Part shown: positions 1-5,860 of the stretch, piece by piece
How positions within the stretch are numbered: position 1 is the stretch's first letter
How the letters are laid out: each line of letters starts with the position of its first letter
Assembly (NCBI GenBank): GCA_017623335.1
Contig: JAGAPI010000198.1
Span: forward strand, 1-5,860
Source of the DNA: Prevotella sp.
GTDB lineage: Bacteria; Bacteroidota; Bacteroidia; Bacteroidales; Bacteroidaceae
Length of the DNA: 5,860 nt
Direction: 5' to 3'
Made by a program: the position numbers and the translations under genes
Notes under the pieces: generated by a model
Told to the model about the DNA's origin: nothing
Database searches by the model: none
Seen by the model: only the letters and a program-made list of their open reading frames with translations

Positions 1-23
1 AGGTAACCGCTTTTATTATTTAA

Positions 24-44
24 ATGAAGAGTGAAGAATGAAGA
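24..44. repeat. Three tandem 7-bp repeats (RTGAAGA)
   Basis: Three consecutive heptamers, ATGAAGA, GTGAAGA and ATGAAGA, occupy 24-44. The second and third form one arm of the adjacent hairpin, whose other arm is their reverse complement. The array lies just beyond the 3' end of the DUF4301 gene. Heptamer runs of a different consensus occur at the ends of the other two minus-strand genes. The function is unknown; slippage-generated intergenic filler is the simplest reading. Confidence 0.7.
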
Positions 45-62
45 AAAACTTCATTCTTCACT
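30..62 (-). terminator. Hairpin after the DUF4301 gene, probable terminator
   Basis: A perfect 14-bp inverted repeat (49-62 against 30-43) encloses a 5-nt loop that reads TTTTT on the minus strand. It begins 4 nt after the TAA stop of the DUF4301 gene, the expected place for a terminator. The stem is AT-rich, with 5 G:C pairs of 14. The sequence after it on the minus strand is AT-rich but has no long U run, so it may act as a weak intrinsic terminator or as a 3'-end stabilising stem-loop. The symmetry would also let it work on a transcript entering from the left. Confidence 0.6.
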
Positions 63-66
63 TCCT

Positions 67-1584
67 TTACTGATGCTGCTCGCGAAGCAGGTCGTTGACA
101 GTCTTCACGGGATTGAATGTACCGAGCGGCACCTCTACGAAGATTGTGTTCCAGTCGCTCATGGCACCATTCCACAATCCGGGAAGCTCCAGAGCCTGCA
201 GCTCCTTGCCGCCCTTGCTCTTCTGGCTGATGAAACCTGTTGTGGGGTCAACGAAGTCGGGCAGGTTGAACGGTTTGCCCTGATAGTCCTTCACTGAACA
301 AACAAGGTCTACCGGATTGAAGTGGGTTCCTTGTGCGAACATCTTCATATACTCCTCATTGCTCTTGTCAATCTGACTGCTCTCAAGAATCTGCAGACTC
401 ACTGTGCCGTCCTGATTGTATGTGAGGAACGGACCGCCACCGGGCTCGCCCACATTCTTCACCACTCCGCATACACGCATCGGGCGGTTGAGCTTCTTGC
501 GCAGGTAAATAACGAGGTCGGCATCCTCAAGCTCCTTGATGTCGCTCTTGCGGCAGCACAGCTCCTGCTGCACAAAACGAATCAGATCCTCTATCATGTC
601 ATGGGTGTAATTGCCACTGTCGAGAATGCGCAGCCAGTCGTAAGCCTCTTCCTGCAGAGTGACGAGCAGTCCGGCAATCACCTGCTTATACTCCACAGTC
701 TCTGGTTTAAGACGGTCGGGTACCACATTATCAATGTTCTTTATGAAGATAATGTCGGCATCTATCTCGTTTAGATTCTCGATGAGCGCTCCATGACCAC
801 CAGGGCGGAACAGCAGACTGCCGTCGGCATTGCGGAAAGGAGTGCCGTCGGGATTAGCTGCCACGGTGTCGGTAGACGGCTTCTGCTCAGAGAATGATAT
901 GTCGTAAGTTATTCCAAACTTGTCGGCATAATACTGCACCTTTTCTGCCACTTTATTCTTAAAGAAGTCAAGGTGCTCATGGCTCACCGTGAAGTGAACT
1001 ATTGACTTGCCCTCGCTTGCCGCATAGAGCGCGCCCTCTACAAGGTGCTCCTCCATTGGAGTGCGGGCGCCCTCGGGATATTTGTGGAACAACAGCATGC
1101 CCTTTGGCAGCTGACCGTAGTTCAGCCCTTCAGGCTTCAGCATATTGGCAGCCACAGCCTTGTAGTTGCCTGCGGCAATAAGCTCTTTTACGGTCTTACC
1201 CTCATTCTTTTGGCAAACTTCATTGAGAGCATCATAAAAAGCAAACTTCTCGATGTTATCGAAATATTTCTTCTCGAAATCAGTAGTCGGCACGTCATAG
1301 TCAGCGTCAACAAACGCGAACATGTCCTTAAACATACGGCTGGCAGCTCCCGATGCAGGAACAAACTTCACCACACGCTTGCCCTCTGCCTTATAGGCAT
1401 TCCAAGTGTCAATATAGCACTTACGTGCAGCCTCAAAAGGACTGGCTATACCCTTATCAATGGAAGCCGCAGCCTCAAGTTTGAGGAATGGGAATCCGGT
1501 TTTAAACTGCCCCAACTGATAGTTGAGTTTCTCTTCACTGATGCCTTTGTCGGCTATCTGTTTTAGGTCGTTTTGTGTTAACAT
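67..1584 (-). CDS. DUF4301 family protein, nucleotidyltransferase-like motifs
   Basis: This 505-residue protein matches my recollection of the DUF4301 family, which is found in Bacteroidota and has no assigned function. It looks full length, with no signal peptide or membrane segment, so it is probably cytoplasmic. What is visible: PASGAASRMF at residues 76-85, PKG at 160-162, a TPMEEH segment near 175-180, FSEQKP near 231-236, RPGGHGAL at 260-267 and NIDNVVPD at 283-290. The order and spacing resemble the UDP-glucose / UDP-N-acetylglucosamine pyrophosphorylase fold: a glycine-rich nucleotide loop, a PKG lysine, then P-GNG/GHG and a VDN/IDN metal-binding segment. I therefore infer an NTP-sugar transferase-like protein, though the first loop is atypical (SGAASR where GGxGTR is usual). 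The ATG at 1584 lies about 20 nt downstream of the predicted transcription start in an AT-rich leader. The gene is transcribed alone, divergently from relA, and ends in TAA next to a hairpin. Family membership is fairly sure; the activity is inference. Confidence 0.88.
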   Translation of the reverse strand: MLTQNDLKQIADKGISEEKLNYQLGQFKTGFPFLKLEAAASIDKGIASPFEAARKCYIDTWNAYKAEGKRVVKFVPASGAASRMFKDMFAFVDADYDVPTTDFEKKYFDNIEKFAFYDALNEVCQKNEGKTVKELIAAGNYKAVAANMLKPEGLNYGQLPKGMLLFHKYPEGARTPMEEHLVEGALYAASEGKSIVHFTVSHEHLDFFKNKVAEKVQYYADKFGITYDISFSEQKPSTDTVAANPDGTPFRNADGSLLFRPGGHGALIENLNEIDADIIFIKNIDNVVPDRLKPETVEYKQVIAGLLVTLQEEAYDWLRILDSGNYTHDMIEDLIRFVQQELCCRKSDIKELEDADLVIYLRKKLNRPMRVCGVVKNVGEPGGGPFLTYNQDGTVSLQILESSQIDKSNEEYMKMFAQGTHFNPVDLVCSVKDYQGKPFNLPDFVDPTTGFISQKSKGGKELQALELPGLWNGAMSDWNTIFVEVPLGTFNPVKTVNDLLREQHQ

Positions 1585-1611
1585 AATTAATAAAATTAGT
1601 AATTAATATTA

Positions 1612-1619
1612 CAAAAGTA
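1612..1619 (-). promoter_or_regulatory. Putative promoter -7 box for the DUF4301 gene
   Basis: On the minus strand 1619-1612 reads TACTTTTG, matching the Bacteroidota -7 consensus TAnnTTTG. It lies 27 bp upstream of the ATG at 1584, implying transcription from about 1605 and a leader of roughly 20 nt. No clear TTTG -33 element is visible at the usual spacing; the upstream sequence is simply T-rich. Confidence 0.55.
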
Positions 1620-1661
1620 CAAAAAAATACCGAAACTGAAAAATAAATCAATAAAAAAGTG

Positions 1662-1669
1662 TATCTTTG
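1662..1669 (+). promoter_or_regulatory. Putative promoter -7 box for relA
   Basis: The sequence TATCTTTG followed by C is a very good match to the Bacteroidota -7 box TAnnTTTG. Transcription would start near 1676, giving a leader of about 24 nt before the ATG at 1700. This decides the relA start: a possible upstream TTG start at 1667 lies inside the promoter box and would not be in the mRNA. The -33 element is weak (CTG at 1636-1638, spacing slightly long). Confidence 0.6.
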
Positions 1670-1699
1670 CAATGGTATTTAACAAAATGTAGACAAATT

Positions 1700-3775
1700 A
1701 TGGAAGGGAAAAGTGATTTTGTGACACCAATAGCGCCAACTCCCGAGGATTATCTCACGGCTGAGCTTGCAGAAAAGGAGATTGGTCTGAGGGATGACGG
1801 CATTAAGGCAATCCTGCTTAGAGAAAGTGTGGAAAAGAGTGTGATAACGCTCGATGAGGTGGGCGAGAAATATGGTCAGTCGGTGAAGCAGATTCTCCAC
1901 GGACTGCAGCGCATCAAGGAGCTCTATGCCAAGGCACCTGTGGTGGAGTCGGAGAATTTCCGCAACCTGCTGCTGTCGTTTGCCGAGGACATGAGGGTGA
2001 TTCTCATAATGATTGCCGACCGCGTGAGCCTGATGCGCTCCATTAAGGATATGCCCGACAACGAGCAGCGCCGCAAGATTTCGGAAGAAGCGGCCTATCT
2101 CTACGCTCCCCTCGCCCACAAGCTGGGACTCTACAAGCTGAAGAGCGAGCTTGAGGACCTGTCGCTGAAATACTTAGAGCACGATGCCTACTATATGATA
2201 AAGGACAAGCTCAATGCCACCAAGGCTGAGCGCGATAAGTATATCGATGCCTTTATAAAACCTATAAAAGAAAAGCTGGAGGCTGTGGGACTGAAGTTCC
2301 ACATCAAGGGGCGCACCAAGAGCATACACTCCATCTGGCAAAAGATGAAGAAACAGCAGTGTGGCTTTGAGGGTATCTATGACCTGTTTGCCATACGTGT
2401 GATTCTCGACTCACCATTTGAGAAAGAAAAGATGCACTGCTGGCAGGTGTACAGCATCGTGACCGACATGTATCAGCCCAACCCAAGGCGACTGCGCGAC
2501 TGGCTCAGCGTGCCGAAGTCGAACGGTTATGAGAGTCTGCATATCACCGTGCTCGGTCCTGAGAATAAATGGGTAGAGGTGCAGATACGCACCGAACGCA
2601 TGGACGAAGTGGCAGAAAAGGGTGTGGCGGCACACTGGAGATATAAAGGTGTGAAGGGTGAGAACGGGCTCGATGAGTGGCTTGGCAACATACGCAACAT
2701 TTTGGAAAACAGCGACGACATGCAGGTGATGGACCAGTTCCGTATGGACTTGTATGAGGACGAGGTGTTTGTGTTCACTCCCAAAGGCGACCTGTTCAAA
2801 TTTCCCAAAGGAGCCACAGTGCTCGACTTTGCCTACCACATACACAGCAATGTGGGAAACACATGCACAGGCGCGCGTATAAATAATAATAAGGTGGTGA
2901 CCTTCCGCGAACAGCTGCGCAGCGGCGACACCGTGGACATTATGACCGTCTCTACACAGAAGCCAAAGCCGGAGTGGCTCAACATTGTACAGACATCACG
3001 CGCAAAATCGAAAATACGACTGGCACTGCGTGCCACACAGCAGGGAGAGGCGGCATACGCTAAGGAGATAATAGAGCGAAAGTTCAGGAACAGAAAGATA
3101 GAGATTGAGGAGTCAGTTATGGCACGCCTCATCAAGAAGATGGGATTCAAGGAAACCCGCGACTTCTATCACAAAGTGGCGGAACAGCAGATTGACATCA
3201 ACGACATTATTGAAACCTATCAAGAGATAAAGCGTCACGATGACAACATTCATCAGGATGCTCCTACAGGTAAGAGCGCTGACGGCTACAACTATGTGAG
3301 CGCCAACGAGGTGATAGCCAAGACCTGTGACGATGTGCTCGTGATTGACCGCAACCTGAAGGGAATAGACTTCCAGTTGTCGCGCTGCTGCAACCCAATC
3401 TACGGCGACGATGTGTTCGGGTTCGTGACCGTTACGGGCGGCGTGAAGATTCACCGCACCGACTGCCCCAACGCTCCCGAGATGCGCAAGCGTTTTGGCT
3501 ATCGTGTTATCAGGGCAAGATGGAGCGGCAAGGGACAGTCGCAATACAGCATCACACTGAGGGTTGTTGGAAATGATGACATAGGTATCGTGAACAACCT
3601 CACCTCAATCATCAGTAAAGAAGAAAAACTGTCGTTGCGCAGCATCAGCATTGACAGCCACGACGGTCTGTTCAGCGGCAACCTCGTGGTGATGGTCGAG
3701 GACATATCGAAGCTGGAGGCGCTGATAAAGCGGCTCCGCACAGTCAAGGGTGTTAAGAATGTAATGAGAATCTGA
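1700..3775 (+). CDS. relA: RelA-type (p)ppGpp synthetase with degenerate hydrolase domain
   Basis: This 691-residue long RelA/SpoT homologue transfers pyrophosphate from ATP to GTP or GDP, making the stringent-response alarmone (p)ppGpp. Domains in order: a shortened HD region (about 1-150); a synthetase domain (about 190-320) with GRTKSI at 204-209, Asp228 in YDLFAIRV, YESLH at 277-281, catalytic-type Glu293 in EVQIRT, and AAHW at 310-313; a TGS domain (about 355-416); a helical linker; a Cys/His-rich domain with Cys563, Cys564, His585 and Cys589; and a C-terminal ACT domain (about 615-691). The synthetase looks intact. Its substrate loop reads RLRD at 264-267, like the basic RxKD of bifunctional Rel rather than the acidic ExDD of proteobacterial RelA. 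The HD region lacks the usual first 40-50 residues, and the HDxxED motif is replaced by RESVEK at 41-46, so (p)ppGpp hydrolysis is very unlikely. A separate bifunctional Rel/SpoT elsewhere in the genome would be needed for turnover. I chose ATG 1700 because the earlier TTG lies in the promoter box. The start has no Shine-Dalgarno. Confidence 0.95.
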   Translation: MEGKSDFVTPIAPTPEDYLTAELAEKEIGLRDDGIKAILLRESVEKSVITLDEVGEKYGQSVKQILHGLQRIKELYAKAPVVESENFRNLLLSFAEDMRVILIMIADRVSLMRSIKDMPDNEQRRKISEEAAYLYAPLAHKLGLYKLKSELEDLSLKYLEHDAYYMIKDKLNATKAERDKYIDAFIKPIKEKLEAVGLKFHIKGRTKSIHSIWQKMKKQQCGFEGIYDLFAIRVILDSPFEKEKMHCWQVYSIVTDMYQPNPRRLRDWLSVPKSNGYESLHITVLGPENKWVEVQIRTERMDEVAEKGVAAHWRYKGVKGENGLDEWLGNIRNILENSDDMQVMDQFRMDLYEDEVFVFTPKGDLFKFPKGATVLDFAYHIHSNVGNTCTGARINNNKVVTFREQLRSGDTVDIMTVSTQKPKPEWLNIVQTSRAKSKIRLALRATQQGEAAYAKEIIERKFRNRKIEIEESVMARLIKKMGFKETRDFYHKVAEQQIDINDIIETYQEIKRHDDNIHQDAPTGKSADGYNYVSANEVIAKTCDDVLVIDRNLKGIDFQLSRCCNPIYGDDVFGFVTVTGGVKIHRTDCPNAPEMRKRFGYRVIRARWSGKGQSQYSITLRVVGNDDIGIVNNLTSIISKEEKLSLRSISIDSHDGLFSGNLVVMVEDISKLEALIKRLRTVKGVKNVMRI

Positions 3776-3781
3776 TTTAGT

Positions 3782-3794
3782 GAACACTAACGCT
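3782..3794. repeat. Short heptamer remnant at the relA / HD gene junction
   Basis: GAACACT (3782-3788) is followed by AACGCT (3789-3794), the same units seen at 5010-5037 with one base missing. It contains the TAG stop of the HD gene (3789-3787) and its last codons. It also overlaps TTAGTG-AA-CACTAA (3777-3790), a near-palindrome covering most of the 11-bp gap to relA. Its function is unknown. Confidence 0.45.
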
Positions 3795-4995
3795 GGTAGC
3801 AAAGAAAATACTTCCTATTTTTCTTTGCCAGAGTCTGCACGTTGAGTATTTCCGACGCCTCGGCAATGTCCTTTGTCGTGCCGTCCTTCATCACAATCGT
3901 GATGCTGTTGTCGGAGATGTCGTAAGTATCTTTCTGAATAGCGTTCACGCTCACAAGATAATGGGTGTCCTCCATGGAGATGCCCATTTTCTTTGAGATA
4001 CTCTGAGCTATCACGTCAACATATTCCTGCGACACAGGCTCATCGAACACCTCCACCTTAAACAGCCGGCGGGTCAATATGTTTGTGGCAAGAGTTGAGA
4101 GGATCTTATCATCGCTCATCGCCCACACTTTGATTGCACTCATTATGTCGTTGTCATCGAGCATCAGATACATCTGAAATGCCTCATCATGAGCGGCAAA
4201 CCATTCCGCATCCACATCATTACGCAGAAAATAACTGAGAGCCGGCGGCGCAAACACGTCGCAGCCAATGGCGGTCAGATGCTTCGCACGGCTGAGCAGG
4301 CTCACCAGCATCTTCTCATAACCCACCACAGTCTTGTGCAGATACACCTGCCAGTACATCGTGCGGCGGCTGATGAGGTAGTTCTCTATCGGGTTTATTC
4401 CCTTGTAGTTCACCACAAGATTATCGTCAAGCATGTCAAGCATGGCTATTATTCTGGCACTGCCGATGTTGCCCTCGCTCACACCTGTGAAGAAAGCATC
4501 ACGCCGCAGATAGTCCAGACGGTCCATGTCCAACTGGCTGCTTATGAGCTGGTGGAGAAAACGCTTGGGATAATTATCCTTGAATATGCTTATGGCAAGC
4601 CCAAGCTGGTTGTTAAGGTCGCGGTTTATCCGTTCCATCATCATCAGCGAGATATCCTCGTGGGATATTCCGCTGATGATGGTATGCTCAAGCACATGGC
4701 TGAAAGGTCCGTGCCCGATGTCGTGCATGAGGATGGCAGCCTCAACTGCCTCTGCCTCACTGTCAAAGATGAAATGCCCCTTTTGCTGGAGCGACATTAT
4801 CGCCTGACTCGTTAAATGGAATGCCCCGATGCTGTGCAGGAACCTTGAATGGCGGGCACCAGGATAGACCACGCTTGCCATACCGAGCTGGTTGATGCGT
4901 GTGAGCCGTTGCATCAGCGGATGCTTCACAATGTCAAGAAGCAGTCCGTCGGGGATGTCTATAAATCCGTATAACGGGTCGTTGATAATCTTCAT
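3787..4995 (-). CDS. HD-domain phosphohydrolase, SAMHD1/YdhJ-like
   Basis: This 402-residue protein belongs to the COG1078-type HD superfamily, related to SAMHD1 and bacterial dNTP triphosphohydrolases. These are metal-dependent, cytoplasmic enzymes that typically remove triphosphate from nucleotides, though the substrate here cannot be read from sequence. The N-terminus (KIINDPLYGFI) is typical of the family. The probable metal ligands are all present: His54 in RFLHSIG, His91-Asp92 in MHDIGHGPFSH, and Asp158 in LDMDRLDYLRRD. His112 in ISHED matches the position of the catalytic His233 of SAMHD1. The C-terminal half (about 210-402) is the less conserved accessory part. The length is normal and nothing is broken. 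It follows pyrF by 33 bp on the same strand with no recognisable promoter between, so the two are probably cotranscribed. Its stop is 11 bp from that of the convergent relA, and its last codons overlap a heptamer repeat remnant. The family call is firm; the physiological role is unknown. Confidence 0.93.
   Translation of the reverse strand: MKIINDPLYGFIDIPDGLLLDIVKHPLMQRLTRINQLGMASVVYPGARHSRFLHSIGAFHLTSQAIMSLQQKGHFIFDSEAEAVEAAILMHDIGHGPFSHVLEHTIISGISHEDISLMMMERINRDLNNQLGLAISIFKDNYPKRFLHQLISSQLDMDRLDYLRRDAFFTGVSEGNIGSARIIAMLDMLDDNLVVNYKGINPIENYLISRRTMYWQVYLHKTVVGYEKMLVSLLSRAKHLTAIGCDVFAPPALSYFLRNDVDAEWFAAHDEAFQMYLMLDDNDIMSAIKVWAMSDDKILSTLATNILTRRLFKVEVFDEPVSQEYVDVIAQSISKKMGISMEDTHYLVSVNAIQKDTYDISDNSITIVMKDGTTKDIAEASEILNVQTLAKKNRKYFLCYQR
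3799..3828 (+). terminator. Possible relA terminator hairpin inside the HD gene 3' end
   Basis: Bases 3799-3810 pair with 3816-3828 around a CTTCC loop, giving 12 base pairs with a single bulged T (3818). It starts 23 nt after the relA stop, where a relA transcript would be expected to end. However, it lies in the coding sequence of the last residues of the HD gene, the stem is AT-rich, and no U run follows it (the U-rich stretch is in the 3' arm). This is suggestive only. Confidence 0.3.
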
Positions 4996-5002
4996 CTTAA
5001 CT

Positions 5003-5037
5003 CCACACTAAACACTGAACGCTGAACACTAAACACT
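5003..5037. repeat. Array of 7-bp repeats (RAACACT) between pyrF and the HD gene
   Basis: Four heptamers run without gaps from 5010 to 5037: AAACACT, GAACGCT, GAACACT, AAACACT. A degenerate fifth, CCACACT, precedes them at 5003-5009. The array makes up most of the pyrF-HD gap and continues into pyrF, so that the final Ser-Val and the TAG stop are written in repeat sequence. Since the unit is not a multiple of three, changes in copy number would alter the C-terminus of PyrF. The role is unknown. Confidence 0.75.
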
Positions 5038-5853
5038 CTTATTCAGTATCTCCGCCATCTGCTCCTGCAGTTCCTTTGCCTTCTGCGCAGCCACCTCGGC
5101 AAAGTCCTCACCCTGCGAAGCATAGATGATGCCACGGCTGCTGTTCACGAGCAGACCGCAGTCGTCGGTCATGCCATACTTGCAAACCTCCTCAAGACTG
5201 CCGCCCTGAGCACCGACACCTGGAACCAGCAGGAAATGGGTAGGAGCCACGCGGCGTATGTCCTCGAACATCTTGCCCTGGGTCGCACCCACAACATACA
5301 TCATATTGCGGTCGTTGCCCCACTCCTGACTCTTCTTCAGCACTTTCTCAAACAGGCGCTCGCCATCGGCATCGGCTGTGAGCTGGAAGTCATGGCTGCC
5401 CTTGTTGCTTGTCAGCGCCAGCAGTATCACCCACTTGCCCTCGTAAGCAAGGAACGGGCTCACGCTGTCCTCACCCATATACGGTGCCACGGTGAGCGAG
5501 TCGATGTTATACTCCTCGAAGAAAGTACGGGCATACATGGCACTGGTGTTGCCTATGTCGCCACGCTTTGCATCGGCAATGATGAAGTGGTTGGGATAGT
5601 TCTCGTTGAGGTACTTCACCGTGCGCTCAAACGAGATAATGCCCTTCACTCCAAAAGCCTCATAGAAAGCAAGGTTGGGCTTATAAGCCACACAGTATGG
5701 AGCGGTGGCGTCGATAATAGCCTTGTTGAAGTCGAAGATAGGGTCTTCACGGTCGAGCAGATGCTGCGGCACCTTCTTCAAGTCAGTATCAAGTCCCACA
5801 CAAAGAAACGATTTCTTTGTGAAAATCTCTTTTACTAATTCTTCTCTTGTCAT
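5029..5853 (-). CDS. pyrF: Orotidine 5'-phosphate decarboxylase
   Basis: PyrF decarboxylates orotidine 5'-monophosphate to UMP, the last step of de novo pyrimidine nucleotide synthesis, in the cytoplasm. The 274-residue length fits the longer type-2 subfamily common in Bacteroidota and Actinobacteria. CVGLDTD lies at 18-24. The catalytic Lys-Asp-Lys-Asp set is complete: Lys58 in AYKPN, and Asp94, Lys96 and Asp99 in [11 protein letters not shown]. The phosphate-binding end of the barrel is visible in VVGATQ (187-192), PGVGAQGG (211-218) and SSRGI (238-242). The ATG at 5853 is the only sensible start, and the N-terminus aligns with the family. Only 7 bases precede it in the window (TAAAGAA on the coding strand), so its promoter or upstream operon partner is not visible; that TAA could be an upstream gene's stop. 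The HD gene follows 33 bp downstream. The last two residues and the stop are encoded in a heptamer repeat array. The identification is secure. Confidence 0.97.
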   Translation of the reverse strand: MTREELVKEIFTKKSFLCVGLDTDLKKVPQHLLDREDPIFDFNKAIIDATAPYCVAYKPNLAFYEAFGVKGIISFERTVKYLNENYPNHFIIADAKRGDIGNTSAMYARTFFEEYNIDSLTVAPYMGEDSVSPFLAYEGKWVILLALTSNKGSHDFQLTADADGERLFEKVLKKSQEWGNDRNMMYVVGATQGKMFEDIRRVAPTHFLLVPGVGAQGGSLEEVCKYGMTDDCGLLVNSSRGIIYASQGEDFAEVAAQKAKELQEQMAEILNKSV

Positions 5854-5860
5854 TTCTTTA

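Noticed and set aside
1..23. Possible end of another gene at the left edge
   Set aside because: Only 23 AT-rich bases are available, with stops in several frames and nothing recognisable.
1584..1607. Two copies of TAATTAAT (1584-1591 and 1600-1607), 16 bp apart, as a possible operator
   Set aside because: The stretch is almost pure A/T, where such short self-complementary repeats are expected by chance.
1667..1699. An 11-residue N-terminal extension of RelA from TTG 1667
   Set aside because: The TTG lies within the TATCTTTG promoter box and upstream of the expected transcription start, and the added residues do not resemble the missing HD-domain helices.
1679..2119. Minus-strand frames across relA (for example 1679-2119, 2411-2845, 3113-3544)
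   Set aside because: They are shadows of the relA coding frame with low-complexity, His/Leu/Val-rich translations and no family resemblance.
1700..4995. A functional module in which the convergent HD protein replaces the lost hydrolase of RelA
   Set aside because: The HD protein belongs to the SAMHD1-like dNTPase group, not the Rel/SpoT or Mesh1 hydrolases, and the two genes are in opposite orientation. Adjacency alone does not support it.
5236..5838. A 200-codon open frame on the plus strand opposite pyrF, and similar long frames opposite the HD gene (4189-4815) and the DUF4301 gene (322-774, 1045-1566)
   Set aside because: Each is antisense to a gene with clear family motifs. The translations show no recognisable domain and are rich in residues expected from reverse-reading codons. 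No promoter box precedes them.

Overview
The window reads as chromosomal backbone from a Bacteroidales bacterium, most likely Prevotella or a close relative. Three things suggest this: a 505-residue protein of the Bacteroidota-restricted DUF4301 type, two promoter boxes of the Bacteroidota form TAnnTTTG, and AT-rich leaders without Shine-Dalgarno sequences. It holds four complete protein genes packed tightly together. I see no tRNA, rRNA, CRISPR array, insertion sequence or phage gene.

Layout, left to right. Positions 1-66 are a short AT-rich tail with a strong hairpin built from 7-bp repeats, just past the stop of the DUF4301 gene. The DUF4301 gene (67-1584) is on the minus strand. A 115-bp divergent intergenic region (1585-1699) carries one promoter box for each direction. 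The plus-strand gene at 1700-3775 encodes a long RelA/SpoT-type (p)ppGpp synthetase. It converges, across only 11 bp, on a minus-strand pair: pyrF (5029-5853) followed by an HD-domain phosphohydrolase gene (3787-4995). The 33-bp gap in that pair is mostly another array of 7-bp repeats.

Functionally, the genes share a loose nucleotide theme. PyrF makes UMP, the HD protein resembles SAMHD1-like dNTP hydrolases, and RelA converts GTP/GDP and ATP to (p)ppGpp. The DUF4301 protein carries motifs that resemble UTP-sugar nucleotidyltransferases. Only pyrF and the HD gene look cotranscribed, so the theme may be chance.

The points most worth a second look are these. The Rel protein has a shortened HD domain that has lost its catalytic residues, which predicts a synthetase-only enzyme. 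The DUF4301 protein has nucleotidyltransferase-like motifs. Heptamer repeats sit exactly at the 3' ends of all three minus-strand genes. I found no clear new defence or mobile system here; apart from these points the region is ordinary.
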